Source of the DNA: an uncultured Chryseobacterium sp.
GTDB taxonomy: Bacteria; Bacteroidota; Bacteroidia; Flavobacteriales; Weeksellaceae
NCBI RefSeq assembly: GCF_936933875.1
Contig: NZ_CAKZIK010000014.1
Coordinates: forward strand, 1-64,000
DNA length: 64,000 bases
Direction of reading: 5' to 3'
In this document: piece by piece, positions 26,337 to 34,600 of the stretch
How positions within the stretch are numbered: the stretch's first letter is position 1
Layout of the letters: every line of letters begins with the position of its first letter
Position numbers and translations under genes: made by a program
Notes under the pieces: model-generated
What the model saw: the letters and a program-made list of their open reading frames with translations, nothing else
What the model was told of the DNA's origin: nothing
Database searches by the model: none

Positions 26337-27425
26337 ATGATTCCAATAGTAAAACCCTACTTGCCGCCGGCTGAAGAACTGATGCCTGCTTTGCAGGAAA
26401 CACTCTACAGCGGCTATATTGCGGAAGGGGAGAAAGTTTACGAATTTGAGAAACTTTTTAGCGAGTATATTCAGAATCCCAATTCGCTTTCGCTCAATTC
26501 AGGTACTGCTGCATTACATATTGCCTTGCTATTGGCGGGGGTTGGTCCGGGAGACGAAGTGATCAGTACGGTTTTAACCGCTGAGCCAACCAATGTCGCT
26601 ATTAAACTTGTAGGTGCAAAGGTAGTTTGGGCAGATGTACAGCCTGACACAGGTCTTTTGGATCCACAATATGTTAGAGAAAAAATTACGGACAGAACCA
26701 AAGCCATTATGCTCGTGCATTATGCCGGAATGGTTTGCGACATGGACGAATTCAACAGAATTTCCGAAGAATTCAGCATCCCAATTATTGAAGACACGGC
26801 CCACGCGTTAGGGGCAAAATACAACGGGAAGCCTATTGGCTCCAATTCGGAATACACCATATTTTCGCTTCAGGCCATCAAGCACATGACAACCGTAGAT
26901 GGTGGCTTTCTTTCATTAAGAGATGCTTCTAAAGTGGATGCCGCCCGAAAACTGCGCTGGTTTGGTCTGGATAAGAAAGTGGCGCGTCTGGATAACGACA
27001 TCACCGTTCCGGGATACAAATACCATATGAACAATGTAAACGCAGCGGTAGGTTTAATCCAGATGAAGCACGTTCGTGAAATTGTTGGAAAATACATAGC
27101 GAACGGACAATTTCTGGATGAAAATTTAAAAAATACTTCAGGTGTCGAACTGCTCTCGTACAATCCCAATACCGAACCTTCATACTGGCTTTATACGATG
27201 AAGGTGGATAACCGCAATGGTTTTGTGAAAATGATGGCTGATAACGGATTTACAGCCTCAGAACTGCACTTAAGGAATGACCGCCACTCAGTTTTTAAAG
27301 AATCAGAAACGGTTCTGCCGGTGTTTGATGAATTTTATAAAAAAATGGTACACATTCCCTGCGGTTGGTGGCTTGAAGAATCAGACCGCGAAAGAATGGT
27401 GGAAGTTATTAAAAAAGGATGGTAA
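26337..27425 (+). CDS. DegT/DnrJ-family sugar aminotransferase (tandem pair, intact)
   Basis: A 362-aa PLP enzyme. 'LNSGTAALHIAL' (SGT at 55-57), 'PIIEDTAHALGAKYNGK' (Asp153) and Lys182 in 'FSLQAIKHMTTVDGG' are all present, so it should be active on a 4-keto nucleotide sugar, probably the CapE product. The stop TAA overlaps the next start as TAATG. Both proteins of the pair begin 'MIPI.KPY.P' and share a 'CGWW' segment near the end, so they are paralogues. Confidence 0.85.
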   Translation: MIPIVKPYLPPAEELMPALQETLYSGYIAEGEKVYEFEKLFSEYIQNPNSLSLNSGTAALHIALLLAGVGPGDEVISTVLTAEPTNVAIKLVGAKVVWADVQPDTGLLDPQYVREKITDRTKAIMLVHYAGMVCDMDEFNRISEEFSIPIIEDTAHALGAKYNGKPIGSNSEYTIFSLQAIKHMTTVDGGFLSLRDASKVDAARKLRWFGLDKKVARLDNDITVPGYKYHMNNVNAAVGLIQMKHVREIVGKYIANGQFLDENLKNTSGVELLSYNPNTEPSYWLYTMKVDNRNGFVKMMADNGFTASELHLRNDRHSVFKESETVLPVFDEFYKKMVHIPCGWWLEESDRERMVEVIKKGW

Positions 27426-28498
27426 TGATTCCGATTTACAAACCTTATATGCCGGAAGGAATTTCAGATACGCTGAATGAAATTCTTTATTCAGGGCAGT
27501 TGGCTTACGGAAAATATGGAAGGGAGTTTGAAAAGGCTCTCTCTGTGTTTATGGGAAATGATAAAGTGCTTTCCGTGTCCACTTACAATCAGGCTTTGCT
27601 GATGGTACTGTCGGTTTTGGATTTAAAGGCAGGCGACGAAATTATCGCAAGTCCTGTCTCTTGCTTGGCTTCCAATCAGCCTTTTGCGGTTAAAGGACTT
27701 AAAATTAACTGGGTAGATATCGATCCTAAGTCAGGAACTGTGGACGTTGAGAGTTTACGCTCAAAAATAAATTCAAACACAAAAGCCATTTTTAACAATC
27801 TGTTCTGCGGTTACTCGGGAGATTTGGATGAAGTGTACAGGATCGGACAAGAGTTTGGAATTCCTGTTGTAGATGACTGTATAGAAGCATTTGGTACAGA
27901 ATATAAGGGGAAAAAGGCTGGAAATACCGGCGCAGATATTACGGTATTTTCTTTTCAGACAGTGAGACTTCCCAATACCATAGATGGTGGAGGTTTGGTT
28001 TTCAAAGATTCCGAACTTTACAATAAAGCCATAAAAGTAAGAGATTATGGGATAGACCGCTCACGATTCCGCACTTCCAACGGTGAAATTAATCCGGAAT
28101 GTGATATTGTAATAGAAGGCTATGGTGCCACAATGAGTGAAATCAACTCCTTAATTGGTATCAAACAAATGACCGTAATAGGTTCACTTTTACAGAAGCA
28201 GACTGAAAATGCAAAGGCTTGGGATCAATATTTTGAAAATTCCGCTCATGTAGATTTATTGAAAATTTCAGATAATGTAAAGCCAAATTATTGGGTTTAT
28301 GGGATATTGGCAAAAGATAAACCTGTTTTTATACAGAATATGAGGGAAAAAGGTTTTTATGCAACAGAGGTACATATTAACAATAATTTGTATTCCGTGT
28401 TCAAGAATGATACGGCTTTGCCAGGTGTCACTGAGTTTATGAATAAATTTGTCGCATTACCTTGTGGGTGGTGGGCAGAAATTAACAGTAAAAAATAA
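27425..28498 (+). CDS. DegT-family aminotransferase homologue lacking the PLP lysine
   Basis: A 357-aa paralogue of the preceding enzyme. The expected Schiff-base lysine is Arg181 ('FSFQTVRLPNTIDGG'), and the SGT phosphate loop is replaced by 'STYNQA' (52-57). The Asp that contacts the PLP ring is kept in 'PVVDDCIEAFG'. Loss of Lys should abolish transamination. DegT enzymes are dimers with shared active sites, so it may act as a structural or regulatory partner of the intact neighbour. A different PLP chemistry (as in ColD, where His replaces Lys) is an alternative. It overlaps the upstream gene by one base. Confidence 0.8.
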   Translation: MIPIYKPYMPEGISDTLNEILYSGQLAYGKYGREFEKALSVFMGNDKVLSVSTYNQALLMVLSVLDLKAGDEIIASPVSCLASNQPFAVKGLKINWVDIDPKSGTVDVESLRSKINSNTKAIFNNLFCGYSGDLDEVYRIGQEFGIPVVDDCIEAFGTEYKGKKAGNTGADITVFSFQTVRLPNTIDGGGLVFKDSELYNKAIKVRDYGIDRSRFRTSNGEINPECDIVIEGYGATMSEINSLIGIKQMTVIGSLLQKQTENAKAWDQYFENSAHVDLLKISDNVKPNYWVYGILAKDKPVFIQNMREKGFYATEVHINNNLYSVFKNDTALPGVTEFMNKFVALPCGWWAEINSKK

Positions 28499-28505
28499 AA
28501 TAAAG

Positions 28506-29360
28506 ATGAGTAGTTCTACAAATCAAATAGATTCATCTGCAAAAATCCATCCCAATGTAGTAGTGGGAGAATACAACAGAATTGGAAAAAATGTGGTGAT
28601 TGAAATATTAGGCGATAAAAATGCATCTGTAAATATTGGAGATAACAACATTATTAATGATAATACACGAATTTTTGTTCATGGCAAATTAGAAATTGGC
28701 GACTGGAATGTATTTCATAATGATATGCTCATGATGGCAGAAACAGAAATGAAAATTGGTCACAATTGCTGGTTTGGTCAGAATACTATTTTAGATGCAG
28801 CAGGCGGTCTGGAAATGGGTAATGGCGTTCGAGTGGGCATGTATTCACAAATTTGGACTCATGTGGCAAGTGGTGAGCAAATCGAAGGTTGTACATTGTA
28901 TTCCAAAAGAAAAACAACGATAGAAGATGATGTGTGGTTGGTTGGTAGCTGCGTAGTAGGTTCTGGTTTACATTTAGGAAAAAGAAGTATCGCTTTAATT
29001 AATTCTGTACTCACAAAAGATACAGAGCCAAACAGAGTCTATGCCGGAAGTCCTGCAAAATTAATGGAAAAAGCCAATTTTTATAATGAGGTTACTTTGC
29101 AGGATAAACTAAATATGCTGAATGTTTGGTTGGATGAATATGTAACTTCAAATCCAAGTATTAGTATGACCAAATCAGAAGATGAAACCGTACTAACAGA
29201 AAATGCTGACAAAATGGTTTTCACAATTAAATCTGAGAAAACGGATGCTAAAGGAACTTTCTTTCTTGTTGACAAAACCTTCAACAAATCGAATTCTGAA
29301 TTAGAAAGAAAAGTTTATAAATTCCTTTACAATAACAAAGCGAGGTTTATCCCTAACTAA
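28506..29360 (+). CDS. Left-handed beta-helix acyltransferase
   Basis: A 284-aa protein from the ATG at 28506. Hexapeptide repeats run from about residue 10 to 180 ('IHPNVVVGEYNRIGKNVVIEI', 'GHNCWFGQNTILDAAGG', 'IEDDVWLVGSCVVGSGLHLGKRSIA'), ending in 'YAGSPAKLM'. It probably O- or N-acetylates a sugar of the polysaccharide. The C-terminal 90 residues ('VFTIKSEKTDAKGTFFLVDKTF') are not hexapeptide and may bind the acceptor. Co-transcribed with the DegT pair. Confidence 0.8.
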   Translation: MSSSTNQIDSSAKIHPNVVVGEYNRIGKNVVIEILGDKNASVNIGDNNIINDNTRIFVHGKLEIGDWNVFHNDMLMMAETEMKIGHNCWFGQNTILDAAGGLEMGNGVRVGMYSQIWTHVASGEQIEGCTLYSKRKTTIEDDVWLVGSCVVGSGLHLGKRSIALINSVLTKDTEPNRVYAGSPAKLMEKANFYNEVTLQDKLNMLNVWLDEYVTSNPSISMTKSEDETVLTENADKMVFTIKSEKTDAKGTFFLVDKTFNKSNSELERKVYKFLYNNKARFIPN

Positions 29361-29368
29361 ATTGAAAT

Positions 29369-29866
29369 ATGAAAATTATGTTCCAGCGTAAAAAGGAAAC
29401 GCCTTCCAAAACATTGGAGGATATTTGCAGTATAAAATCCAAAAGGTGGAATTATACGCAGGATCAATGCAAAGTTTGGATTGAGGAAAACTTGGAAGAG
29501 GATGATTATCATTTATGTATTTATATTAAAAATAATATCATAGCTTATATGAATTTTGTTTTCATAGAAGCTAAAGTAAATGATAGTATAATACCGTTTG
29601 TTGGTATTGGCAATGTATGTACTGCAGAATCCGGGAAAGGATACGGTGATTTGCTGATGAAAGAAGTCAATAAAATTATTGAAGAAAAAAATTGGAAAGG
29701 AATCCTGTTTTGCAAAGATGCATTAGTACCTTATTATGAGAAATACAACTGGGAATTGGTGGATTTAAACTGCATAATATCAGAAGAAATTAAAAAGCAT
29801 AATACCATGCTTTATAACCTTGAAAAACCCATTGCTTCCTTCGAATATACTGGAAGAATGTTTTAA
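29369..29866 (+). CDS. GNAT-family N-acetyltransferase
   Basis: A 165-aa protein. The acetyl-CoA loop is 'IGNVCTAESGKGYGDLLMKEV' (V/I x x x x x G x G x), with 'PYYEKYNWELVD' after it, a common GNAT C-terminal pattern. Placed behind CapE and the aminotransferases, it could acetylate the new amino group of the nucleotide sugar, as PseH does in the pseudaminic acid pathway. The match is moderate and the substrate is inferred. Confidence 0.72.
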   Translation: MKIMFQRKKETPSKTLEDICSIKSKRWNYTQDQCKVWIEENLEEDDYHLCIYIKNNIIAYMNFVFIEAKVNDSIIPFVGIGNVCTAESGKGYGDLLMKEVNKIIEEKNWKGILFCKDALVPYYEKYNWELVDLNCIISEEIKKHNTMLYNLEKPIASFEYTGRMF

Positions 29867-31366
29867 ATGAAGAAAAATATTATTGCAAATCTCGCAGGTA
29901 GATTTTGGAGTATTCTTTCCAATTTCGCTTTCATTCCTTTATATATTAAATTTTTAGGTTTTGAGAGTTATTCTGTAATCAGCTTTACCCTAATGATAAC
30001 GGGAATTATGGCTGTTTTGGATGGAGGTCTTACTGCAACACTCTCTCGCGAATTTGCTAGAAAAGATAATACAGAGGCAGATAAATACCGTGTTTTCAGG
30101 AGTTTGGAAGCAGGTTATTTGTTGGTGGTTTTTCTCTGTATTGCCATAATATTTTTGGCTTCGGGTTACATTGGTCAGCACTGGATTAGTGTGAAATCTT
30201 TTACGCCGGATCAAATAGCATTGTTTTTAAAAATAATGAGTTTCGAAATTGGTTTCCAGTTTTTGTTCCGTTTTTATATGGGAGGATTATTAGGATTAGA
30301 AAAGCAGGTGGAAGCCAATATGTATCAGATAGCTTGGGGCTTATTTAGAAACGGATTAGTCCTTATTGCAATTTACCTGTATCCGAGCCTACAAACCTTT
30401 TTCCTTTGGCAAACGGTTTCTACCATTATTTTCACATTACTGATAAAATTTGCCCTTCAAAACAAAATTTCTTCGGGTAGCCGGTTTGCATTTAGTTTAA
30501 AAATTGAGAAGGATGTGATTCAGAAGGTTGGAAAGTTTGCGGGAGGAATGATGCTAATTGCGTTAGTGGCTGCATTGAATACGCAATTGGATAAGGTAAC
30601 AATCAGTAAACTTCTTTCCCTGGAGAATTTAGGATACTACACACTTGCCATATCAGTGAGTCAGGGGTTGATGATATTGACTAATCCCATATCTACAGCT
30701 TTATTACCAAGATTTACAGCACATTATTCATCTAGCGAAAAGCAACATGCTTCAGAATTATTTGGGAAAGTAAGCATTGGAGTTTCTGTTCTTATATTTT
30801 CTCTTATGGTTAATATGGCTTTCTTCTCATCAGATTTAATTTGGATATGGACGGGTAAAAAGGATATTGCGGAAAAAACCTATAAATTGCTTCCAATTGT
30901 AGCATTTGCCTACTCAATGATCGCCATTCAGATGCTTCCCTACAATATTGCAGTTGCAAATGGATACACGAAACTAAATAATATCCTTGGGTTATTAAGT
31001 TTAGTAATCACAATTCCGGGATACTATATCGCGACTAAAAATTATGGAGCTATAGGTGCTGCCGCAGTATTTTGTTTTGTTCAAACTGTAACAACCGTAA
31101 TATATCTTTATTTCATCAATAAAAAATTTTTAGATTTTGCATTCTTCAAAGAAGTTTTTTTAAAACAATTTTTATTACCGTTAATGGTTACCGCTGGGAT
31201 AGGGGCACTTTTGTATTTTATCCCAAACTATTTCAATGGGAATAGAGTATTAGATTTAATGTGGATAGGGTTTTGCACCTTAACAACCCTTTCCGTGAGT
31301 ATATTTATTTTTGTTCCAAAATCTGAAATTAAGAATATAATTTCAGCAACCAATTTTAAAAGATAA
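29867..31366 (+). CDS. wzx: Polysaccharide repeat-unit flippase, Wzx-like
   Basis: A 499-aa integral membrane protein with about 12-14 hydrophobic helices. The N-terminal 'NLAGRFWSILSNFAFIPLYIKFLGFESYSVISF' is typical of the Polysacc_synt / MATE-related flippase fold. It would move the lipid-linked repeat unit across the inner membrane. It starts immediately after the GNAT stop and is followed without a gap by glycosyltransferase genes. Confidence 0.87.
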   Translation: MKKNIIANLAGRFWSILSNFAFIPLYIKFLGFESYSVISFTLMITGIMAVLDGGLTATLSREFARKDNTEADKYRVFRSLEAGYLLVVFLCIAIIFLASGYIGQHWISVKSFTPDQIALFLKIMSFEIGFQFLFRFYMGGLLGLEKQVEANMYQIAWGLFRNGLVLIAIYLYPSLQTFFLWQTVSTIIFTLLIKFALQNKISSGSRFAFSLKIEKDVIQKVGKFAGGMMLIALVAALNTQLDKVTISKLLSLENLGYYTLAISVSQGLMILTNPISTALLPRFTAHYSSSEKQHASELFGKVSIGVSVLIFSLMVNMAFFSSDLIWIWTGKKDIAEKTYKLLPIVAFAYSMIAIQMLPYNIAVANGYTKLNNILGLLSLVITIPGYYIATKNYGAIGAAAVFCFVQTVTTVIYLYFINKKFLDFAFFKEVFLKQFLLPLMVTAGIGALLYFIPNYFNGNRVLDLMWIGFCTLTTLSVSIFIFVPKSEIKNIISATNFKR

Positions 31367-32554
31367 ATGGAAACAAGGCCTTTACTAAGCATTGCAATTG
31401 CAACTAAAAACAGAGTTAACTATTGTATTAATACGATAGATACAATTTTAAAATATAAAAACCAGAATTTTGAATTAATCATTCAGGATAATACGGATAA
31501 TCGGGATTTAGAGGATTATGTAAAGAAAAATTATACAGATTCTAGATTAAAATACAGATACACTCCGCCACCGTTTTCTTCAATTGATAATTTTAATGCA
31601 GTATTGGAATTATGTACCGGTGAATATGTATGCTTATTAGGTGATGATGATGGTATTGTAGAAAATATTTTTCCTGTGGTAGAGTGGGCAAAAGCCAATA
31701 ATGTAGATTCTCTTTGCCCGAAAGAATTTGTACATTATATTTGGCCCAATGAGAGTACAAATGGCAAAATGGTGATACCTTACTCTACTCATAAACTATG
31801 GGAGAATAAACCGGCACAGAACATTCAGGATTTAGTGGATGATGGCATAGTGATGTATATGAAGTTTAATATGCCCAAACTCTATCATGGTCTTGTAAGA
31901 AGAGACCTGCTGGAGAGAATGAAACAGAAAAATGGCTATTATCTGGGTGGTCTTAGTCCGGATATTTATGCCTGCGTTGCGCTTGCTTCATTGGCTAAAA
32001 AACACATTGTTTTAGATAGTCCCATTACAATAGCCGGAGCTTGTCCCAAGAGTACAACCATAGACCAAACAAAAGGGAAACACTCCGGAAGGATAGAAGA
32101 TGCACCACATTTAAGAAGTAGAGAAGGATATGTTTGGGATGAAAATGTCCCTCGTTATTATTCGGTAGAGACCATTTGGGCAGAATCTGCAATTAAGGCG
32201 ATAAAAGAATTTGATATCCCTGTTGATCTTTCAAAACTCAACCGAACAAAGATTTTAGCCTCAGCAATGAACACTGCGCCGGGCTACAAACAGTTATTTT
32301 TAGATGAAACATTTAAGATTTCAAAAAAGAAAGAAAATAACCTACAACTTAACATTTTAAGAAGGAAACTTTTTATTGAGAATTTCACTAAAAAAGTAGT
32401 GAACAGAATTCCTAGAAAGTATATCTTCAAGCATTACCGTTTTACAGGGGTTAAGGATATTGAAAGAGCAACTGAAATTTCAAACGAAGTTTTGAATAAA
32501 TTAGAAATATCCAGCTTATTAGCTCAATATAAAGGAGAAACCAGAAAGATATAA
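31367..32554 (+). CDS. Glycosyltransferase family 2
   Basis: A 395-aa protein with a GT-A fold: 'SIAIATKNRVNYCINTIDTIL', 'LIIQDNTDN' and the metal-binding 'LLGDDDGI'. A 'YHGLVRRDLLERMK' segment and a long C-terminal half of unknown role follow. It should add one sugar to the lipid-linked repeat unit at the cytoplasmic face. Start codon abuts the wzx stop. Confidence 0.85.
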   Translation: METRPLLSIAIATKNRVNYCINTIDTILKYKNQNFELIIQDNTDNRDLEDYVKKNYTDSRLKYRYTPPPFSSIDNFNAVLELCTGEYVCLLGDDDGIVENIFPVVEWAKANNVDSLCPKEFVHYIWPNESTNGKMVIPYSTHKLWENKPAQNIQDLVDDGIVMYMKFNMPKLYHGLVRRDLLERMKQKNGYYLGGLSPDIYACVALASLAKKHIVLDSPITIAGACPKSTTIDQTKGKHSGRIEDAPHLRSREGYVWDENVPRYYSVETIWAESAIKAIKEFDIPVDLSKLNRTKILASAMNTAPGYKQLFLDETFKISKKKENNLQLNILRRKLFIENFTKKVVNRIPRKYIFKHYRFTGVKDIERATEISNEVLNKLEISSLLAQYKGETRKI

Positions 32555-32555
32555 C

Positions 32556-33506
32556 ATGGCAGATCATATAAAGTTTTCAGTAATTATCCCCCTTTACAAT
32601 AAGGCGCCTTACATTGAAAGAGCGGTAAAATCTGTATTGTCTCAAGATTATCCTGATTTTGAAATTATCGTTGTAAATGATGGCTCCTCGGATGGTGGTG
32701 AAAAAATTGTGACTAAAATTGAGGATGAAAGATTAAAATTGGTTAGTCAAAAAAATGCAGGTGTTTCTGCAGCAAGAAATACCGGTGCAAAAGAGGCGCA
32801 GTATGAATATCTTGCGTTTTTGGATGGTGATGATACTTGGGAGCCCGATTTTCTCGACAAAATAGATAAGCTGATAAATGAATTTCCTAATGCGGGCATC
32901 TATGGATGCAGTAATAATTTTGTTTATCCAAATGGAAAGGTAGTAGCTGAAAATTTTGATTCTATTTTTAGAAGAAAGGAAACAGGCATTATTAAAAATT
33001 ATTTTCAGTTGTTTGCCGATATACAGAAATCTCCGTTTTCCAATTCCAATTTATGCATTCCCAAAAGAGTTTATGATGAATTTGGTGGCTACAAAGTTGG
33101 AGTTAAACTTACGGAGGACAGTGATTTATGGTGCAGAATTGCAATGAAATATGATATTGCTTTCAATATTCGTCCTTTGGCAAATTATTATGTAGCATTG
33201 GAAGGCAGCACACACTCGCAGTTTGAACCTGTTGTTTTTGAAGTTTCTAAAACATTGAAAAAGGCTTTGGATTCAGGAGATGTAAAACAAGAATTCCGGG
33301 AAGGTGTTAAAAAACTTATTGTGTTTCAGGATTTAGGTTTAATAAAAAGGGCTTTGTTAACAGGTAATAAAGGTTATGCAATAACAAAACTGGCGGCAAA
33401 TATTGACTTAATTAAATATTATCCCAAAGACACACTTCAGGCCCTACTATCTTTATTTTTGCCGATGCAACTTATAAATCGTTTAAGAAAGAAAAAATAT
33501 AACTAA
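32556..33506 (+). CDS. Glycosyltransferase family 2
   Basis: A 316-aa GT-A enzyme: 'FSVIIPLYNKAPYIERAVKSVLSQDYPDFEIIVVNDGSSDGG', 'GVSAARNTGAKEA', 'FLDGDDTWEPDFL' (DxD) and 'TEDSDLWCRIA' (ED motif). The pattern is a classic inverting GT2. Sugar and acceptor are unknown. One base separates it from the upstream glycosyltransferase gene. Confidence 0.9.
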   Translation: MADHIKFSVIIPLYNKAPYIERAVKSVLSQDYPDFEIIVVNDGSSDGGEKIVTKIEDERLKLVSQKNAGVSAARNTGAKEAQYEYLAFLDGDDTWEPDFLDKIDKLINEFPNAGIYGCSNNFVYPNGKVVAENFDSIFRRKETGIIKNYFQLFADIQKSPFSNSNLCIPKRVYDEFGGYKVGVKLTEDSDLWCRIAMKYDIAFNIRPLANYYVALEGSTHSQFEPVVFEVSKTLKKALDSGDVKQEFREGVKKLIVFQDLGLIKRALLTGNKGYAITKLAANIDLIKYYPKDTLQALLSLFLPMQLINRLRKKKYN

Positions 33507-33509
33507 TAT

Positions 33510-34571
33510 ATGCCGTATATTCTGCTTCCCCTATTAGCATTTTTTGCTTTTCTTTTCGAAAAGCCTGTTCATCAGACTAAACTATACAAAATTTTATTAT
33601 GGTTTAGTATTTTGGCTGCGGTTGGTATAGTAGGCTTTAGAGGTGAAGGTATTGGGACGGATTATTGGCAGTACAGGGGGTACTTTTCGGAATGGGTATC
33701 TAAAATTGAACCCGGTTTTAACATACTTTCCGCAATCTTCCGATCTTTAGGTGCAAACTTCATAGTATTTTCTGCAATCTATTTTATATTAACTCTTTTT
33801 TTTAAAATTTGGGTTTTTAAGAAAATGTCCTTAAGTGCCGCTATTTCTTTAATGATTTCGTTCGGGTTTTGGTTGCTTGTTTATGATTTGAATGGGATAA
33901 GACAGGGACTGTCCGTTGCATTTCTTGGTGTTGCTGTATATCATACATACAAGAAAAATCTTTATCGGTATCTCCTTTTTGTGGTTTTAGCCATATCTTT
34001 TCACTATTCATCACTGGTTTTTCTGCCATTTTATTTCTTGGTAAATATCAAAATTGATAAAGTCGGGATGTTTATCATTGTAGCATTGATCTTTCTTTTC
34101 AATTTATTTGACCTTTCAAAATATATGTTTGCTTTTTTTATGGACAGTTCTGCCAGCGACAGCTACTTTCAGTCGAAAACATCTGCATATTCTAATATTG
34201 AAGAATATAACGCCAACGCACTTTTTTCGTTTGGGGTAATACACCGTTTAATAATTTTCTTACTCACATTGTTTACCGTGGAAAGGATATCAGCAGACGA
34301 AAGACTTAAGCGCATTTTTTTAATCGCTGCATTTCTAAACTTCTCAACTTATCTAATGTTGAGCAGTATTGAACTGATTGCTACGCGTGGGTCTCTGGGC
34401 TTTAGGTATGTAGAGTGTATTTATTTTTCGTATTTGCCTTTTTTATTTAAAAACAGATTTCTACAGTATTTGGCAGGCTTTATTATTCTGGCTTATGTTA
34501 TTCTTCAGGTTTATCTAACCATTTCAGTGCCCGACGGAAATCTGGTTCCATATAGAACAATATTTGGTTAA
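33510..34571 (+). CDS. wzy: EpsG-type polysaccharide polymerase, Wzy-like
   Basis: A 353-aa membrane protein with about ten hydrophobic segments and the EpsG-family mark 'FRGEGIGTDYWQYRGYF' after the second helix, then 'GIRQGLSVAFLGVAVY'. It would polymerise flipped repeat units in the periplasm. Sequence is AT-rich and diverse as usual for Wzy. No other polymerase candidate exists in the locus. Confidence 0.83.
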   Translation: MPYILLPLLAFFAFLFEKPVHQTKLYKILLWFSILAAVGIVGFRGEGIGTDYWQYRGYFSEWVSKIEPGFNILSAIFRSLGANFIVFSAIYFILTLFFKIWVFKKMSLSAAISLMISFGFWLLVYDLNGIRQGLSVAFLGVAVYHTYKKNLYRYLLFVVLAISFHYSSLVFLPFYFLVNIKIDKVGMFIIVALIFLFNLFDLSKYMFAFFMDSSASDSYFQSKTSAYSNIEEYNANALFSFGVIHRLIIFLLTLFTVERISADERLKRIFLIAAFLNFSTYLMLSSIELIATRGSLGFRYVECIYFSYLPFLFKNRFLQYLAGFIILAYVILQVYLTISVPDGNLVPYRTIFG

Positions 34572-34600
34572 GTTTTGTAATACAAACACAAATTTTGATC

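Noticed and set aside
27425..28498. Frameshift or pseudogene as explanation for the missing Lys
   Set aside because: The reading frame is full length, tightly packed in the operon and conserved in other core motifs, so decay is not the simplest reading.
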